Source: Hyaloperonospora brassicae
Lineage: Eukaryota; Oomycota; Peronosporomycetes; Peronosporales; Peronosporaceae
Reading direction: 5' to 3'
Length of the DNA: 64,000 nucleotides
Assembly (NCBI GenBank): GCA_947650285.1
Contig: CANTFL010000320.1
Coordinates: 1-64,000 of the forward strand
A program made the position numbers and the translations under genes. How positions within the stretch are numbered: the first letter of the stretch is position 1; every line of letters starts with the position of its first letter. Under the pieces are notes generated by a model. The model was not told where the DNA came from. It searched no databases and saw only the letters and a list, made by a program, of their open reading frames with translations. Below, piece after piece: positions 10,430 to 22,100 of the stretch.

Positions 10430-10575
10430 TGTACTACCTCCAAGTACACCCTTCAAACACATTCCACCAGCATATGCTACCTCCTAGCACACCCGTCAAC
10501 CGATATCCTCCGCCACATACAGCCTCCCGGTATGTAATCTCACCGCCTTACAGCCATATGCAACCTCCTTGCATA
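10430..10575 (-). other. Array of four CCTCC/GGAGG-loop hairpins, NA1
   Basis: Four perfect stems: TGTACT/AGTACA (10430-10448), TGCTA/TAGCA (10475-10489), ACATAC/GTATGT (10515-10535) and TATGCAA/TTGCATA (10557-10575). Loops contain CCTCC on the plus strand, hence GGAGG in element-sense RNA. Stem sequences differ but pairing is kept. The array lies just downstream of the last pol-derived codon (10588). Confidence 0.8.
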
Positions 10576-10587
10576 CTTCAACCAAAC

Positions 10588-13072
10588 CTAACTTCCAGAT
10601 CGGTGTTCGACCCTAGATGCAGCTTCTACTAAGTGCCTCACCTTGAATCGATTCCGGCTTGCTCGACCACGGTCACAGTTTTGCGACATATCCACGCAAT
10701 TTACATCTGCTTCGTCTATCCATGTCGGATCGCTAGAGCCTTTCCAACACTTCCCGACCGGACAGTGTACTCGTCCAACCCGTGGTTTTCGGCCAGATCG
10801 CACGTCTTCTGTTCTTTTTACTTCGAACTTATCATCCTCTCGACCTCCTTCCCAGCTATCGTCCGGCCACAATACTTCATCAAAGTCCACTCGGTCAATA
10901 TCGTGTACCGTCAAACAGATTATTGGTCGATCCTGAAACATCTTGACCTGCTTCAACTTCGAAACATGAACCGTCGAGAACAACCTGTATGGTTTACCAT
11001 CAATATCCATTCGTACGATATAATCTTCACATTTGACGGCCTCATGAAACGGTCCGTGCCACATATGGGCTAAACTTGGTGCATATTCCTCCTTGAACCG
11101 ATAGAGATAAAGCCGCAACTCCTCTTCACGACTTATCTGCAGTGGATTACGATCCGCATTATAGCGGTCGATCCCCACCGTATCGGTCTCTGCGGTCATC
11201 ACGGTGGACTGTCCATGCTCTTCACTGTATCCCATATCGGTCTCTTTTTATGATGGTGACTGAATTCTTTTCTGTCAGGATCAACATCACTAGAATTTCC
11301 CCACTTGATCGCCTTTGCCCCCTCCTCTATCTTCAAGTTATCAAATCGGTAGGGTTCCACAGCGTCACAGCTCATAGCCTTGGTGGCATTTATCACAGCA
11401 GGAGACAGCATATCACCAATCACTCCAGGTAAGTCATTGTAAGTCCCTGGCATAGCTGCGTCTACAAGCTGTCGATTGTCTCGTCCTTGTAACATACCAT
11501 CACGAGTCGACATCCCGCCTGACTGACGTCTGGACTCTCCATGCACCGTATCACTATCGTCAGGGTATCCGTCTTTGGTCGCGCTATCTTCACATACCCA
11601 TCTATTCAATCCGATCGATGCTTGATTGATCTTCACCTTGACCTGCGCCGGCGATCTCGCACCCTCATTTCCCTTCGACAATCTCACGGTCGCAATCATT
11701 TCGAGTCCTTTAACCAGTTGTAAATGCTCTTCTTGCGACTCACCATCCTTGAACTCGATCCCGTCTGCCTGACAGCTGGACCGTTCTTGTAACAGATCAG
11801 CTACCTCAGACTCGGTGTCTTCGTTCATAATCTCCCTTGTGACGTCAATCTATTGCTTCGGTCGGTCTTGTATCCACTCGAATCTATTAATCTTCTTTTT
11901 AGTATCCATCGCTGAAGTTATCTTCATACACAGTCGATATCCACTTGTATGATGATCGCCGCAGAGAAATCCGCGCCCCCAGTCCAGATCAGCTAGCAAA
12001 TTGAGATATAATAACAGAATATTACACTCGTCTTCAGCACCTTCGCGACCCTGACCTACGTGATCTTGATCCGTAATAAACCTTTGACCACTAACTCGAT
12101 CTTGATTGATAGAAAACTCAAACGATCCATCATGTGAATGCAGGTCATTTTCGCCATATCGATCTCCACTTGTAGAGTGATCGCCGCAGAGAAATCCACG
12201 CCTCCTGTACGGATCAGCTTCGAGATCTTGATCCATACAATACGTTTGATGAATTTCTCGATCTTGAGTGATAGAAAGCCCAAACGATCCATCAGGTAAA
12301 TGTGAAATCAATTTGCGATCTTGACAAGTCAAACACGGTGGGTCACCTTCGCGATCTTCGCGATCTTCTCGATCTTGATCGACAGAACGTTCAAACGATC
12401 CATCATGTGAATGCAGGTCGTTTTCGCCATATCGATCTCCACTTGTAGAGTGATCACCACAGAGAAATCCACGCCCCCTGTACAGATCAGCTTCGAGATC
12501 TTGATCCACACCATACGTTTGATGACTTTCTCGATCTTGATCGACAGAAAGCCCAAACGATCCATCGGGTAAATGTGAAATCAATTTGCGATCTTGATAT
12601 GTCCAATGCTGTAGGTCATCTACGTAATCTCGATTCATTACATAGGAGCGATCACTTTCTCGATCTTGATTAATATGACGTTGAACCGATCTATCGTGTG
12701 AAGGATGAACCACTCTTCGATCTCGTTCTGTCAAAACTGTAGATCCTCTTCGCGATCTCGATCAGCAGAAACCTGAAACGATTTATCATGTGAGAGTATA
12801 CCGACGACGGCATTCTCTTCTCCTGACGCAGATTTGATACTTTCTCCTCCCGTTTTAGCTTTAGAAATCCGATGAGTAATTACTGCCGCTTCCCTCGCCG
12901 TTTCCACCGGATCATCTTTTGGTCGTGTCACTAACTCTATCGATTTAACATAGTTAGCAGGATTCGCTGGAGATTCGATCCATTCATTATCGGGCCACTT
13001 CCATTGTTCATCTGTAGTATTTTCATACGCTAAGGTTTGACACTCCTTATACCGGCCAGATCCATACAACAC
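10588..13072 (-). pseudogene. NA1 chimeric pol-remnant protein (RNase-H-like repeats plus integrase C-terminus)
   Basis: This matches the open 737-codon frame of NA2 (55908-58121) but is broken. There is a 1-bp deletion near 12734 (DLQF in place of DLQYL), a nonsense codon at 11850-11852, and a frameshift between 11199 and 11235. Segments in order are MLYGSGRYKECQ (protease-RT linker-like), DRDRE-type charged stretches, GRGFLCGDH repeats resembling the G2 RNase H motif, a middle region of unknown origin, then MWHGPF and a decayed chromodomain-like tail. A 273-bp unit is present twice (repeat starts near 12121 and 12394) and once in NA2. It lacks every catalytic core. Confidence 0.8.
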
Positions 13073-13444
13073 GTGTCCTTGAGATCATGGTGTTGTCTCG
13101 ACTTTCATCCACATACCAAGTGTGGTATGTGGTGGTAACACGATCTTCTGATCACCAATATTCGTCACCTCCAGATATAATAGCTTGCCAGGGCCGTATC
13201 TTACTGTTGGCACCCAATCATGTCATCGTGCGATCCACAACCTTGAGAACGCTTGACTAATACCGATCTTCACCTCCGTAGATTCTCCAACATGGATCTC
13301 GATGGGTTGATCAGTAGCTTTTATCGTTTTAACCTTCGATTTACACGGTGGACGTTGTCCTGAGAAGCGAATTGGATTCTCATCCGGTTGTTTTCGTGGA
13401 AGATAGCATTGTTGATCGACCGATTCTTCGTGCCCACAATTTTC

Positions 13445-13960
13445 GAACAAGAATTCTTCCACCAGCGCATTCCAATCAAATTGTATCGATGTGTTTAGTT
13501 GAAGATACCAATATCGGGCTGGAGCGGTGAGCAAATCACCAAACACCAAACATTTTTCTTCATCAGGTATTTGTTCTCGAAGAAAAGCCGACATGACCTT
13601 GTAGATCCAGAATTAAGCCCAACCTTCGTCTCGACTTTTTCCTGAAAACCCTTCCAGATGTGAGAAGACGGAGGCCCTGTCGACCGCGTGTCCACAATAT
13701 TAAACAAGAATTCTTCCACCAGCGCATTCCAATCAAATTGAATCGATGCGTTTAGTTGAAGATACCAATATCGGGATGTAGCGGTGAGCAAATCACCAAA
13801 CACCAAACATTTTTCTTCATCAGGTATTTGTTCTCGAAGAAAAGCCGACATGACCTTGTAGATCCAGCATTAAGCCCAACCTTCGTCTCGACCTTTTCCT
13901 GAAAACAATTCCAGACGTGAGATCACGGACGACCTTGGTTGTATGTCGATCTTGGCTTGC
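13445..13960 (-). repeat. Tandem duplication of about 257 bp inside NA1 gag
   Basis: CAAGAATTCTTCCACCAGCG occurs at 13448 and 13705, and CATGACCTTGTAGATCCAG at 13592 and 13850. The MSAFLREQIPDEEKCLVFGD segment is therefore encoded twice. NA2 has it once, so the duplication is specific to this copy. Confidence 0.85.
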
Positions 13961-15066
13961 TCTTCAAAGGCTTCAATCCTGACCTTGCCGATCCTGTCAT
14001 TTGGAAACGATCCTCCCAATGGTCCCAGTGACATCCGACGGACGCTGATGGACCCTTTTGACTCGATCTCGGAGTCAGATGAGGCGTAATAAGTCAATTC
14101 TGAGGGGTGTTCTTGAGGTGATCCCGAGGGTATGACGATCCCGTCTCTAGGAGTGGTGGTCTTGCCCACCAGAAGTATCATGACCTCCACGAACTCGCTT
14201 ACTGCGTTCTTCAACTGTTCCAAGCTGCATCCCATCAATTCATCTGAATCGAAAGCATTAGGGCAGAAGCCCGTGTCATTCAACATCTGCAAAATCAAAT
14301 CAATCGCGCCAAGTTTGCTTGTCACGGGCGGCGGGATAGAGATCGGCTTACCCAGAGGGCCGATCCACTTGGGCCGTAATATTTTGAACACTGGGTTTGT
14401 CTTGAGCAGTGTCTTGAATTGGCTATAATAGCACTGCCATTTCGCACGCTCCCACATTTGAGTCACCGACTCCATCTTCGACACCGCGATCTGGGCCATC
14501 TCACGATCATATTCTTCTTTGACTACGATCTCCGATCCGATTGGTTTTCCGATTCGATGATCTTCGCCATTCGATCCCAGCACTTTCTTCTTCTTTCGTG
14601 CCGATCCGGCGGGTTTCTTGGCCGTCTTTCTCGTGTTAGTGTTAGGTGACCTGCTGACGAGGGTATTCGATCCCGGCACTTTCTTTTTCTTCGTGCCGAT
14701 CCGGCTAACGTCTTCCTTGTATTAATGTCAGGCGACCTGCTGACGAGGGTATTGAGTTTGGCTTTCGCCGTTTTGATTTTCACCATTGGATTTTCATCCA
14801 GCAGATCGCTCTTTGCAGAGCGATCTGCGGTGGCCCCCGAAAGGGCCCTAGGAGGTATTTGAGGTTTATCTTCCAGATCGACCTCTCGATCTTCCTCTTT
14901 CATTTTCTTTTCATCAGAGCCCCTCCCAAAACTCTGATGATCCGAGGATCTTGTGTTTCTGCGTGTCTGCGTCGATCCCTCTGTCGCTGACACTTCAATC
15001 CCAGGTTCTTGCTTGATCTTGACATCTTCGCCAGTGGACTCACGGTGAAATCAAGATGCCTCAGAA

Positions 15067-15085
15067 GATCCGGGCACGCGCACCA
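15067..15085 (-). other. NA1 primer-binding site
   Basis: Minus-strand TGGTGCGCGTGCCCGGATC, starting with TGG as expected for the complement of a tRNA 3' CCA end, a few bases from the 5' LTR. The identical site is in G2 (61708-61726); NA2 (54158-54175) has lost the TGG. The tRNA was not identified. Confidence 0.8.
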
Positions 15086-15089
15086 TTGT

Positions 15090-16893
15090 TGTGATGTAGA
15101 TCTCACAAAATTACTTTAGTGAGTGTCGATCTTCCACTTGCCCAGACTTGCCGACTCACGGAGGGGGTACTTCGATCCGTGCCTTGTAGTATAGCCTTGT
15201 GCTCACCTTGTGTACCCGTCGGTTGGGATGGCTTGAGCTCTTCGTAATGGCCTTGGGAGGTGTCGATCTCGCTGAGAGGTTGGGTTGAGCGTTCGCTTCC
15301 GGTGCGGAAATCTTCACACCACGAACGGGGTTCTGCGATCTTGATCTTGAGTCGCGGCGATCTCTATTTGGAGATGTCGCGATCTCGATCTTGAATCACA
15401 CCGATCTCGATTTGTCTTCGGGATCGGGGTCTTTGCTGTGCGGAAATCTTCACTCATAAAATAGTAGTCTTTCGTCGATCTTGCCTTGGGATCGGTCCGA
15501 TCTGGTCTTGGGATCGGCCGATCTTGCCGGAAGTGCGCAATGTGGGTAGATCGGTGTCTTGTTTCGCCAAAATGAAACGTGCCGATCTTCCCTGTAGATC
15601 GCTTCGGTCTTGCTCGGTCTTGTCTTGAACTCCTTGTCCAGATCTTCTGACCACTTGAGCCGCCTCGCGATCTTGTAACCAAAATCCTTTTCCTTTACCG
15701 TTGTTTGCTGCTACCCTAGCAGTTTGAGTTGAGTTGAGTTACCTTAACCCCACCTTGGCCAAACAATCCAAGGTGAGTACACGAAACACGGCGCGTGCGA
15801 CGTCTCTTGATCGACGGGAGGCCAAATATCCTGCCCGGAAGAGAAGTCTGCGACGTGCTTTATACGTAAAAACGGTAACTGTTTTATTATCCAACCAAAT
15901 TAATAGCCATCCTATCCTTAAGCCTATTCCAAACTGTAGGTCACTCTCCAAACCGATATCACCTTTAATCTTGGCCGCCCCCTTGAACACGTGTCGAAAT
16001 CTCGTGACCTGTGCTCCAAAGATAGCGCCAATACTCCCGATATCGTACCTAGACACCAAAAAGGGAGCAAATTCCAAATGCGGTACCTAATACTCAATTT
16101 TGGTACCGAAAAGTCCAAAATAGTATCCGAATGCCGAATGTGTCTAAATCCATTTTACGACGTCAATTCAACCGGCTTCCACTGGCTCTTACGATCTGAA
16201 CTTTTGGGACATCACTCATGGACCTTCATCAAGCATGTTTATCACGACCCAACAGCTCCATCACCGATATATCCATAGTCAACAGGGAACATGACCGATC
16301 TGATGTCCAATTCGAGATCGTTGAGGACCGACACAGTACAATCTGGCCCTATATGTTCTTCCGTTCGTTGTGCATGCTCCGATACCATCCTCAAGGGTTT
16401 GTCTGCTCAATGGGACCATCCGCAGTTCTTACAACGGTCCCACGGACTCCCACAAACATCCCCACTTCCAGATCGGTCCATAATTAACCTAAATCAGTAC
16501 TCCCATTGGAGATCGGTGATGTGTATCTTCGATCACCTGGATGCTACAACTTTGTCACATAGTCACGTCGCATCACTTGGTCTTAGGAGTACCTTTCTCA
16601 GTTCAGATCAGTCTTCTGGTTCAATCTAGTCCCTCGTCCCAGATTGCACCGTGGATATCATCGATATTTGCGACTCGTCCCAGATTGTTCCAAGAAATCA
16701 CCCCTTTCTGCGCCTCGTCTCAGACCGTTATCCTTCGGCCGACCGTTGGATCGGTCCGTCGATCTCCGTGGGATCACCTTCCGTCTCTCATCGGATCGCC
16801 AGATCACTTGGTGCCATTTTTCACCAGTACGTGGCGCCTCAAATAGATGGCTACCGATCCATATCATAAATTTTAGTTGATGACTTTGCCACA
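15090..16893 (-). repeat. NA1 5' LTR (1804 bp)
   Basis: Near-identical to 7887-9694. The U5 end reads TGTGATGTAG where the 3' LTR has TGTGGTGAAG. Ends TTGCCACA, directly against copia sequence at 16894. Confidence 0.88.
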
Positions 16894-18790
16894 GCTGCTT
16901 CGGCCCAGAAGCACTTTTCCAGCTTCGCATGGTGGAGCATGCTGCGACCAATCGTGACGATGGTCCGAATGGCGCGCTCCGCCGTGCCGTTGGTCTGGTG
17001 TGCATACGGCACCGTCGTCTGCTGCTCAATGCCTTCGTCTTCGTAGAATTCTTGAAGCGAGTTGGTTGCGAACTCGCGGGCTCCGTCGTGTCGGACGAAC
17101 TTGACCTTCTTGCCAAACTGCGGTTGCACCATCTTGATGTACCTCGTGTGATGTGGTCTTCACTCTCCGACTTCACGCGTAGACAGAAGCCCTTCATGCA
17201 TCCACTGGCTTCGTCCACGATCAGCAGCAGATACTTGCTGCCACCCAGAGACTTCATCTCCATGGGTCCGCAGATGTCGACGTGAAGCAGCTCAAACGTG
17301 TCGTATCTGCGCTTGTCTTGGTTGCGTGGGAATGGTTTTTGGACCATTTTCCCTTGTTGGCATCCTCGACATGCGCTTGATCCATTTGACTTGAGAGGTA
17401 CCTTGACATCCTTGATCATGTTCGTCGCCACCATCTTGCGAAGCACATCGGCTGGAGCGTGTCCCATCCGCGCATGTAAGTCGACAACCTGGTTGTTCAT
17501 CACCGTATTGTTTGGCCGATCGATGAGCCGTGTGAAGCCAGTAAAGACCATCGACAAGATCTGCTGTTGCCACCACTTGTTTCGATTCCTTTGCGAGCGA
17601 CAAACATCTTGGTCCCGTCGAACACCACTTGAAACTTGCCAGTGCTTGTTGATCTGCGGTACCGAAAGCAGATTCTTGCTCATGCTTGGCACGTAAAGCA
17701 CGTTCTTGATCTCGATTTCGCGCTCTTCACCGTCGGGCAGAACCACCTTTTCAAAGATAGTTCCAACACCCTTGATGGCCGCTTTGTTGCCATCCGCCAC
17801 CAAGATTTCGCCGTCGTTGCGCTTGTTCAGGCTTGCAAACTTGGTCTTGTCGTGGCATATGTGGTGCGTTGCACCACTGTCGACGGCCCACATTCCGGAC
17901 ACGTCCTTGCTTCGCTGAGAGTCCACACTCCAGCGAAACTGCAAACGCTACTTGATCGTAGTCGCTGTCTTCATCACGATATTGTCCCCACTGGACATTG
18001 TTCGCCCCGCGTCCACGACCATTGCCGCCGCGTCGGGCTCCTCGACTTTCATTCTTCTGCTTGGTCCAACAGCGATCCACGGTGTGCCCCACCTTCCCAC
18101 AGTAGGTGCACTTGTATGGGTTCGCGCTCAGTGTTGAAGGCCTTGGCTGCATCTTCAGTCTTGACCATCGTCGCTGTTCTTGTCACCTTCTCCCCTTGGC
18201 GCTTGGCGTGCTCATTCGTGAGCACCTTCACCACATCTTGGGTACGAAGCTCTGTGCTGCTCATCTCCAAGTTCAGAACAACGTTCTCAAAACTCTTAGG
18301 GAGACTGAGCAGCAGGCAGATCGCGACGTCCTCGTCCTCCATCTTGGCGCCGATGCTGCTAAGCTTGGCGGCGATGTTCAGGACCTCGTTGCAGTGATGC
18401 ATGACGTTACCGCCTTCCGCCATCTTCATGCTGAAGAGTTGCCGCTTGAGGTAGATCCTTCCCGCTTTCTGGGATCCACCGTACAGCACCTTCAGGCGCT
18501 GCCACGCAACCCACGCTTCCTCGCAGTTGTCGACCACATGGTGGTAATCCGCGTCCATGTGCAGCAACATCATTCCAAACGCGATGTTGCTGGTCTTGAC
18601 GTAGTCGTCCTGCGCCCGAGGGTCCACATACGTCGGGGACGTTTCCCGGTTCACGACGTGCCACATCGACTTCGTCAGGAACACGCCACGCATGTATCGA
18701 CTCCAAGTCGAATAGTTATCCCCATCGAACTTATCGATGAGGACCTTGGAGGATGCGTGGCCGGCAGGAAGACATCGCGCTTGGGCTCAT
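16894..18790 (-). pseudogene. Copy A: copia Gag, protease and integrase N-terminal half
   Basis: Opens with the PBS-overlapping ATG at 18788-18790 but carries an extra G near 18769 that shifts the frame within the first codons. Other single-base insertions relative to copy B lie near 18121 (before the CCHC knuckle), 17912, 17642 and 17147. The DSGAT-equivalent region, HHCC zinc-binding site, [13 protein letters not shown] and TAERAIRT integrase motifs are all readable across frames. The reading continues into the NA1 LTR at 16893. It is close in sequence to copy B. Confidence 0.9.
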
Positions 18791-18794
18791 AACC

Positions 18795-19097
18795 TGTTGA
18801 TGCGTGGGGCACGGACGTGACGAGAAGACGGGCAGAGAGGAGGCTGGCGAAGAGGCTTGGAGGAGCGGCGAAGAGAAGACACTTGCTCGGCAGAAGGAGG
18901 ATTCGAAAGTGATTGATTCATAGGTCTTAACTCTGCCTACCCTAGACTGCATCCAATCACATGGTGCATCTAATCAACCTGATTTACACGCGTCCAATCA
19001 TCCTACGCGTCTAATCATCTCTGAGGTAATTACCGACGTAAGAACTATCCCGTAAGAACTACGCGTTAAGTTCGGATTGTACCGGTAACCCTCAACA
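18795..19097 (-). repeat. Copia LTR-II shared by copies A and B
   Basis: TGTTGATGCG to CCCTCAACA, 303 bp. It has copy A's PBS on its left (18778-18794) and copy B's polypurine tract on its right (minus-strand GAGGGGGCG, 19098-19106), so one LTR serves two tandem copies. The first 100 bp differ from 23150-23448 by several indels while the rest is nearly identical. Confidence 0.9.
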
Positions 19098-19104
19098 CGC
19101 CCCC

Positions 19105-22100
19105 TCAATGCGAACTCGCGCAGATCCCGAGAGCCGCCGTCATCTCCTTGTGGCGTGGCCCGTGAAGTCCCTTCGTCATGATGTCCGCCAACATCACCGC
19201 AGTCTCGCAATACTCGAGCTTCACTTCACCGCGCTTGACTTCATCGCGGATGTGATGATACTTGATGTCGATATGCTTGGCGCGGCCGTGGTTGACCGGG
19301 TTCTTCGTCATCTTGATACACGACTGATTGTCTTCACGGATGACGAGCTCCGGTCCTTCCTCGTTGGCAGCCATCATGATCTCACAAAGCAGACGATGAA
19401 TCCACTTGCCCTCTTGAATCGCCAAGCTGAGTGCGATGTATTCGGCTTCACTCGTGGACAACGAAACACTTGGTTGTTTCTTGCTGCCCCAACTCACTGG
19501 CGCACCAAGTAGCATGAACGTGTACCCCGAAGTTGACTTGCGGTCGGCAAGATCACCAGCCCAGTCCGCATCCGAATATCCACGGAAGTCGATCTTGTTG
19601 CTTGGCTTGTAGCAAATCCCATGCGTCCTGGTGCCTTGTAGGTATCGTAGGATACGCTTGACCGCAACCCAGTGTTCTTCTTGGGGATTCTCCATGAACC
19701 GCGACACATAGCCCACAGCGAACGCAATGTCCGGGCGCGTTGCAGTGGTCAGGTGCATCAACGCACCAACAGCTTCGCGAAAAGGAGCATCGACCTTGGT
19801 AGCTGCATCGCTTGACACAAGTCGAGAGCTCATGTCGACTGGACTTGCGACTGCCTTGCAATCATCCATGCCAAAGCGCTTGAGTATGTCATCGACATAC
19901 CGACGCTGACATAGTGTCACGCTTCCATCTGCGCCATCCAAAAGCTCGATGCCAAGCACAAATGCACACTTGCCGCTGTCAGTCATCTCGAATCGTGTCT
20001 TCAGGTCGATCTTGGTGCGTGAAATAAGCTCGCATGAGCTGCCGGTGATCAACACGTCATCCACGTACACCAGTAGCAGCACGCATTGCCCTTCCACAAT
20101 CCTTATGTAGAGACACGGGTCGAGGCTTGACGCTTGGAATCCAATGGCGCACACGAACTCGTCAAAAGTTTCGTTCCATACGCGCGACGCTTGCTTTAGT
20201 CCGTAGATTGCCTTCACCAATTCCAGACAATCGAAGGAGCCCTCCAATTCGACGCCTTCAGGGATGACGCAGAACACTTGTTCCTTCATGACACCATACA
20301 GGAATGCCGTCACCACGTCGAGCTGGTCGATGGTCCATCCGAAATACTTGGCGACTGCAATCACCATGCGCAGCGTCACGTACTTGACCACGGGCGAGAA
20401 CGTTTCCGTGTAGTCGATCCCGTACTTTTGCTTGAAACCCTTTGCCACAAGACGCGCCTTGTACTTGTCAATTGATCCGTCCGCTTTGCGCTTGATCTTG
20501 AAGACCCACTTCGTGCCAATGGCGCGATGTCCTTTAGGCAGCTTGGCTGCGCGGAACACTCCACGAAGTCGCATCGATTCGAGTTCCGCTTGGATGGCTT
20601 CACGCCAATGCACTTGATCAGGACCGCTCACCGCAGCTTCAAAAGTCGGTGGCTCGGATAAGTCCACTGCTGTTTCGATAGCGTTCGCACTCGCACGCCA
20701 AAATACAGGCGGAGTCGATGCATCATCATTCTTCGTTTCTTCTTCTTCTTCTTGGTGGGCCGTGTAGTTATCTGGCGCACTCGATTCTTCCAGTCCAGGC
20801 CGTTGACGCACTGTGCGCGTGGGAGGAGCTGGTACTTCTTCGTCATTTGGACGACTCTTGCGCTTGCCTGTTTGCTTGTACTGCGCTTGACCCGGCGCTT
20901 CATCATCCAGCTCGAGGGAGTCGAAGTCAATGTCGTCGGCATCGTCATCGGTGGTTGGCGGCGAAAGTCCAAAGACGGACTCGTCAAAGTTGACATCGCG
21001 ACTGATTACCACTTGCCCCGCCTCGATGTCATAAACGCGATACGCTTTGGATGCTTCTTCGTAGCCCAAGAATATCCCAGTGCGAGCCTTGGGATCCCAC
21101 TTGAGTCGCTTCTCCTTCGGTGTCAGTATGTAAACCTGACAACCGAACACCCGCATGTGCTTGACACTTGGCTTGGAGTTGTAGACGATCTCGAACGGAG
21201 TCTTGTGCACAACCTTAGGCGACGGCAGACGGTTCTTGACATAGATTGCCGTCATTGCTGCTTCGGCCCAGAAGCACTTTTCCAGCTTCGCATGGTGGAG
21301 CATGCTGCGACCAATCGTGACGATGGTCCGAATGGCGCGCTCCGCCGTGCCGTTCGTCTGGTGTGCATACGGCACCGTCGTCTGCTGTTCAATGCCTTCG
21401 TCTTCGTAGAATTCTTGAAGCGAGTTGGTTGCGAACTCGCGGGCTCCGTCGTGTCGGACGAACTTGACCTTCTTGCCAAACTGCGCTTGCACCATCTTGA
21501 TGTATCGTGTGATGTGGTTCTCACTCTCAGACTTCACGCGTAGACAGAAGCCCTTCATGCATCCACTGGCTTCGTCCACGATCAGCAGCAGATACTTGCT
21601 GCCACCCAGAGAATTCATCTCCATGGGTCCGCAGATGTCGACGTGAAGCAGCTCAAACGTGTCGTATCTGCGCTTGTCTTGGTTGCGTGGGAATGGTTTT
21701 TGGACCATTTTCCCTTGTTGGCATCCTCGACATGCGCTTGATCCACTTGACTTGAGAGGTACCTTCACATCCTTGATCATGTTCGTCGCCACCATCTTGC
21801 GAAGCACATCAGCTGGAGCGTGTCCCATCCGCGCATGTAAGTCGACACCATTGTTTCCGCTTGTTGTCGCATTGGCCGATCGATGAGCTGTGTGAAGCCA
21901 GTAAAGACCATCGACAAGATCTGCTGTTGCCACCACTTGTTGCGATCCTTTGCGAGCGACAAACATCTTGGTCCCGTCGAACACCACTTGAAACTTGCCG
22001 TGTTTGTTGATCTGCGGTACCGAAAGCAGATTCTTGCTCATGCTTGGTACGTAAAGCACGTTCTTGATCTCGATTTCGCGCTCTTCACCGTCGGGCAGAA

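Larger units (their letters stand above)
13090..15086 (-). pseudogene. NA1 gag
   Basis: The ATG at 15084-15086 overlaps the PBS and gives MVRVPGSSEAS, but the next codon is TGA. Downstream frames (14993-14523, then 14679-13870) carry the same Gag as NA2: KKKK basic stretches repeated with LVSRSP, and the WERAKWQCYYSQFKTLLK segment. A frameshift falls near 14680, TAA follows DEGWA at about 13870, and TGA follows LWIAR at 13223. No zinc knuckle is visible. 13073-13222 is the frame-shifted linker to the next gene. Confidence 0.85.
7887..16893 (-). mobile_element. NA1: non-autonomous gypsy-like LTR element (9.0 kb)
   Basis: Two LTRs of about 1.8 kb (7887-9694 and 15090-16893) share TGTG...CACA ends and are nearly identical by eye. 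The internal DNA has a PBS (15067-15085), a polypurine tract (9695-9709), a decayed gag, and a reading region with RNase-H-like fragments and an integrase C-terminal/chromodomain-like tail. No RT, integrase core or protease active site was found. It sits inside the integrase of copia copy A. Flanks read GCCG (7883-7886) and GCTG (16894-16897), consistent with a 4-bp target duplication carrying one later mutation. Confidence 0.85.
5417..19097 (-). mobile_element. Copia copy A, split by NA1
   Basis: On the minus strand the element reads 5' LTR 18795-19097, gag to mid-integrase 18794-16894, then NA1 (16893-7887), integrase remainder, RT and RNase H 7886-5702, 3' LTR 5417-5701. The broken integrase codons rejoin across NA1 at the A-E-A-A-M stretch. 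The right half resembles copy B (subfamily II) while the left half and its LTR resemble subfamily I, so A is a mosaic. It has many frameshifts and is dead. Confidence 0.75.
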
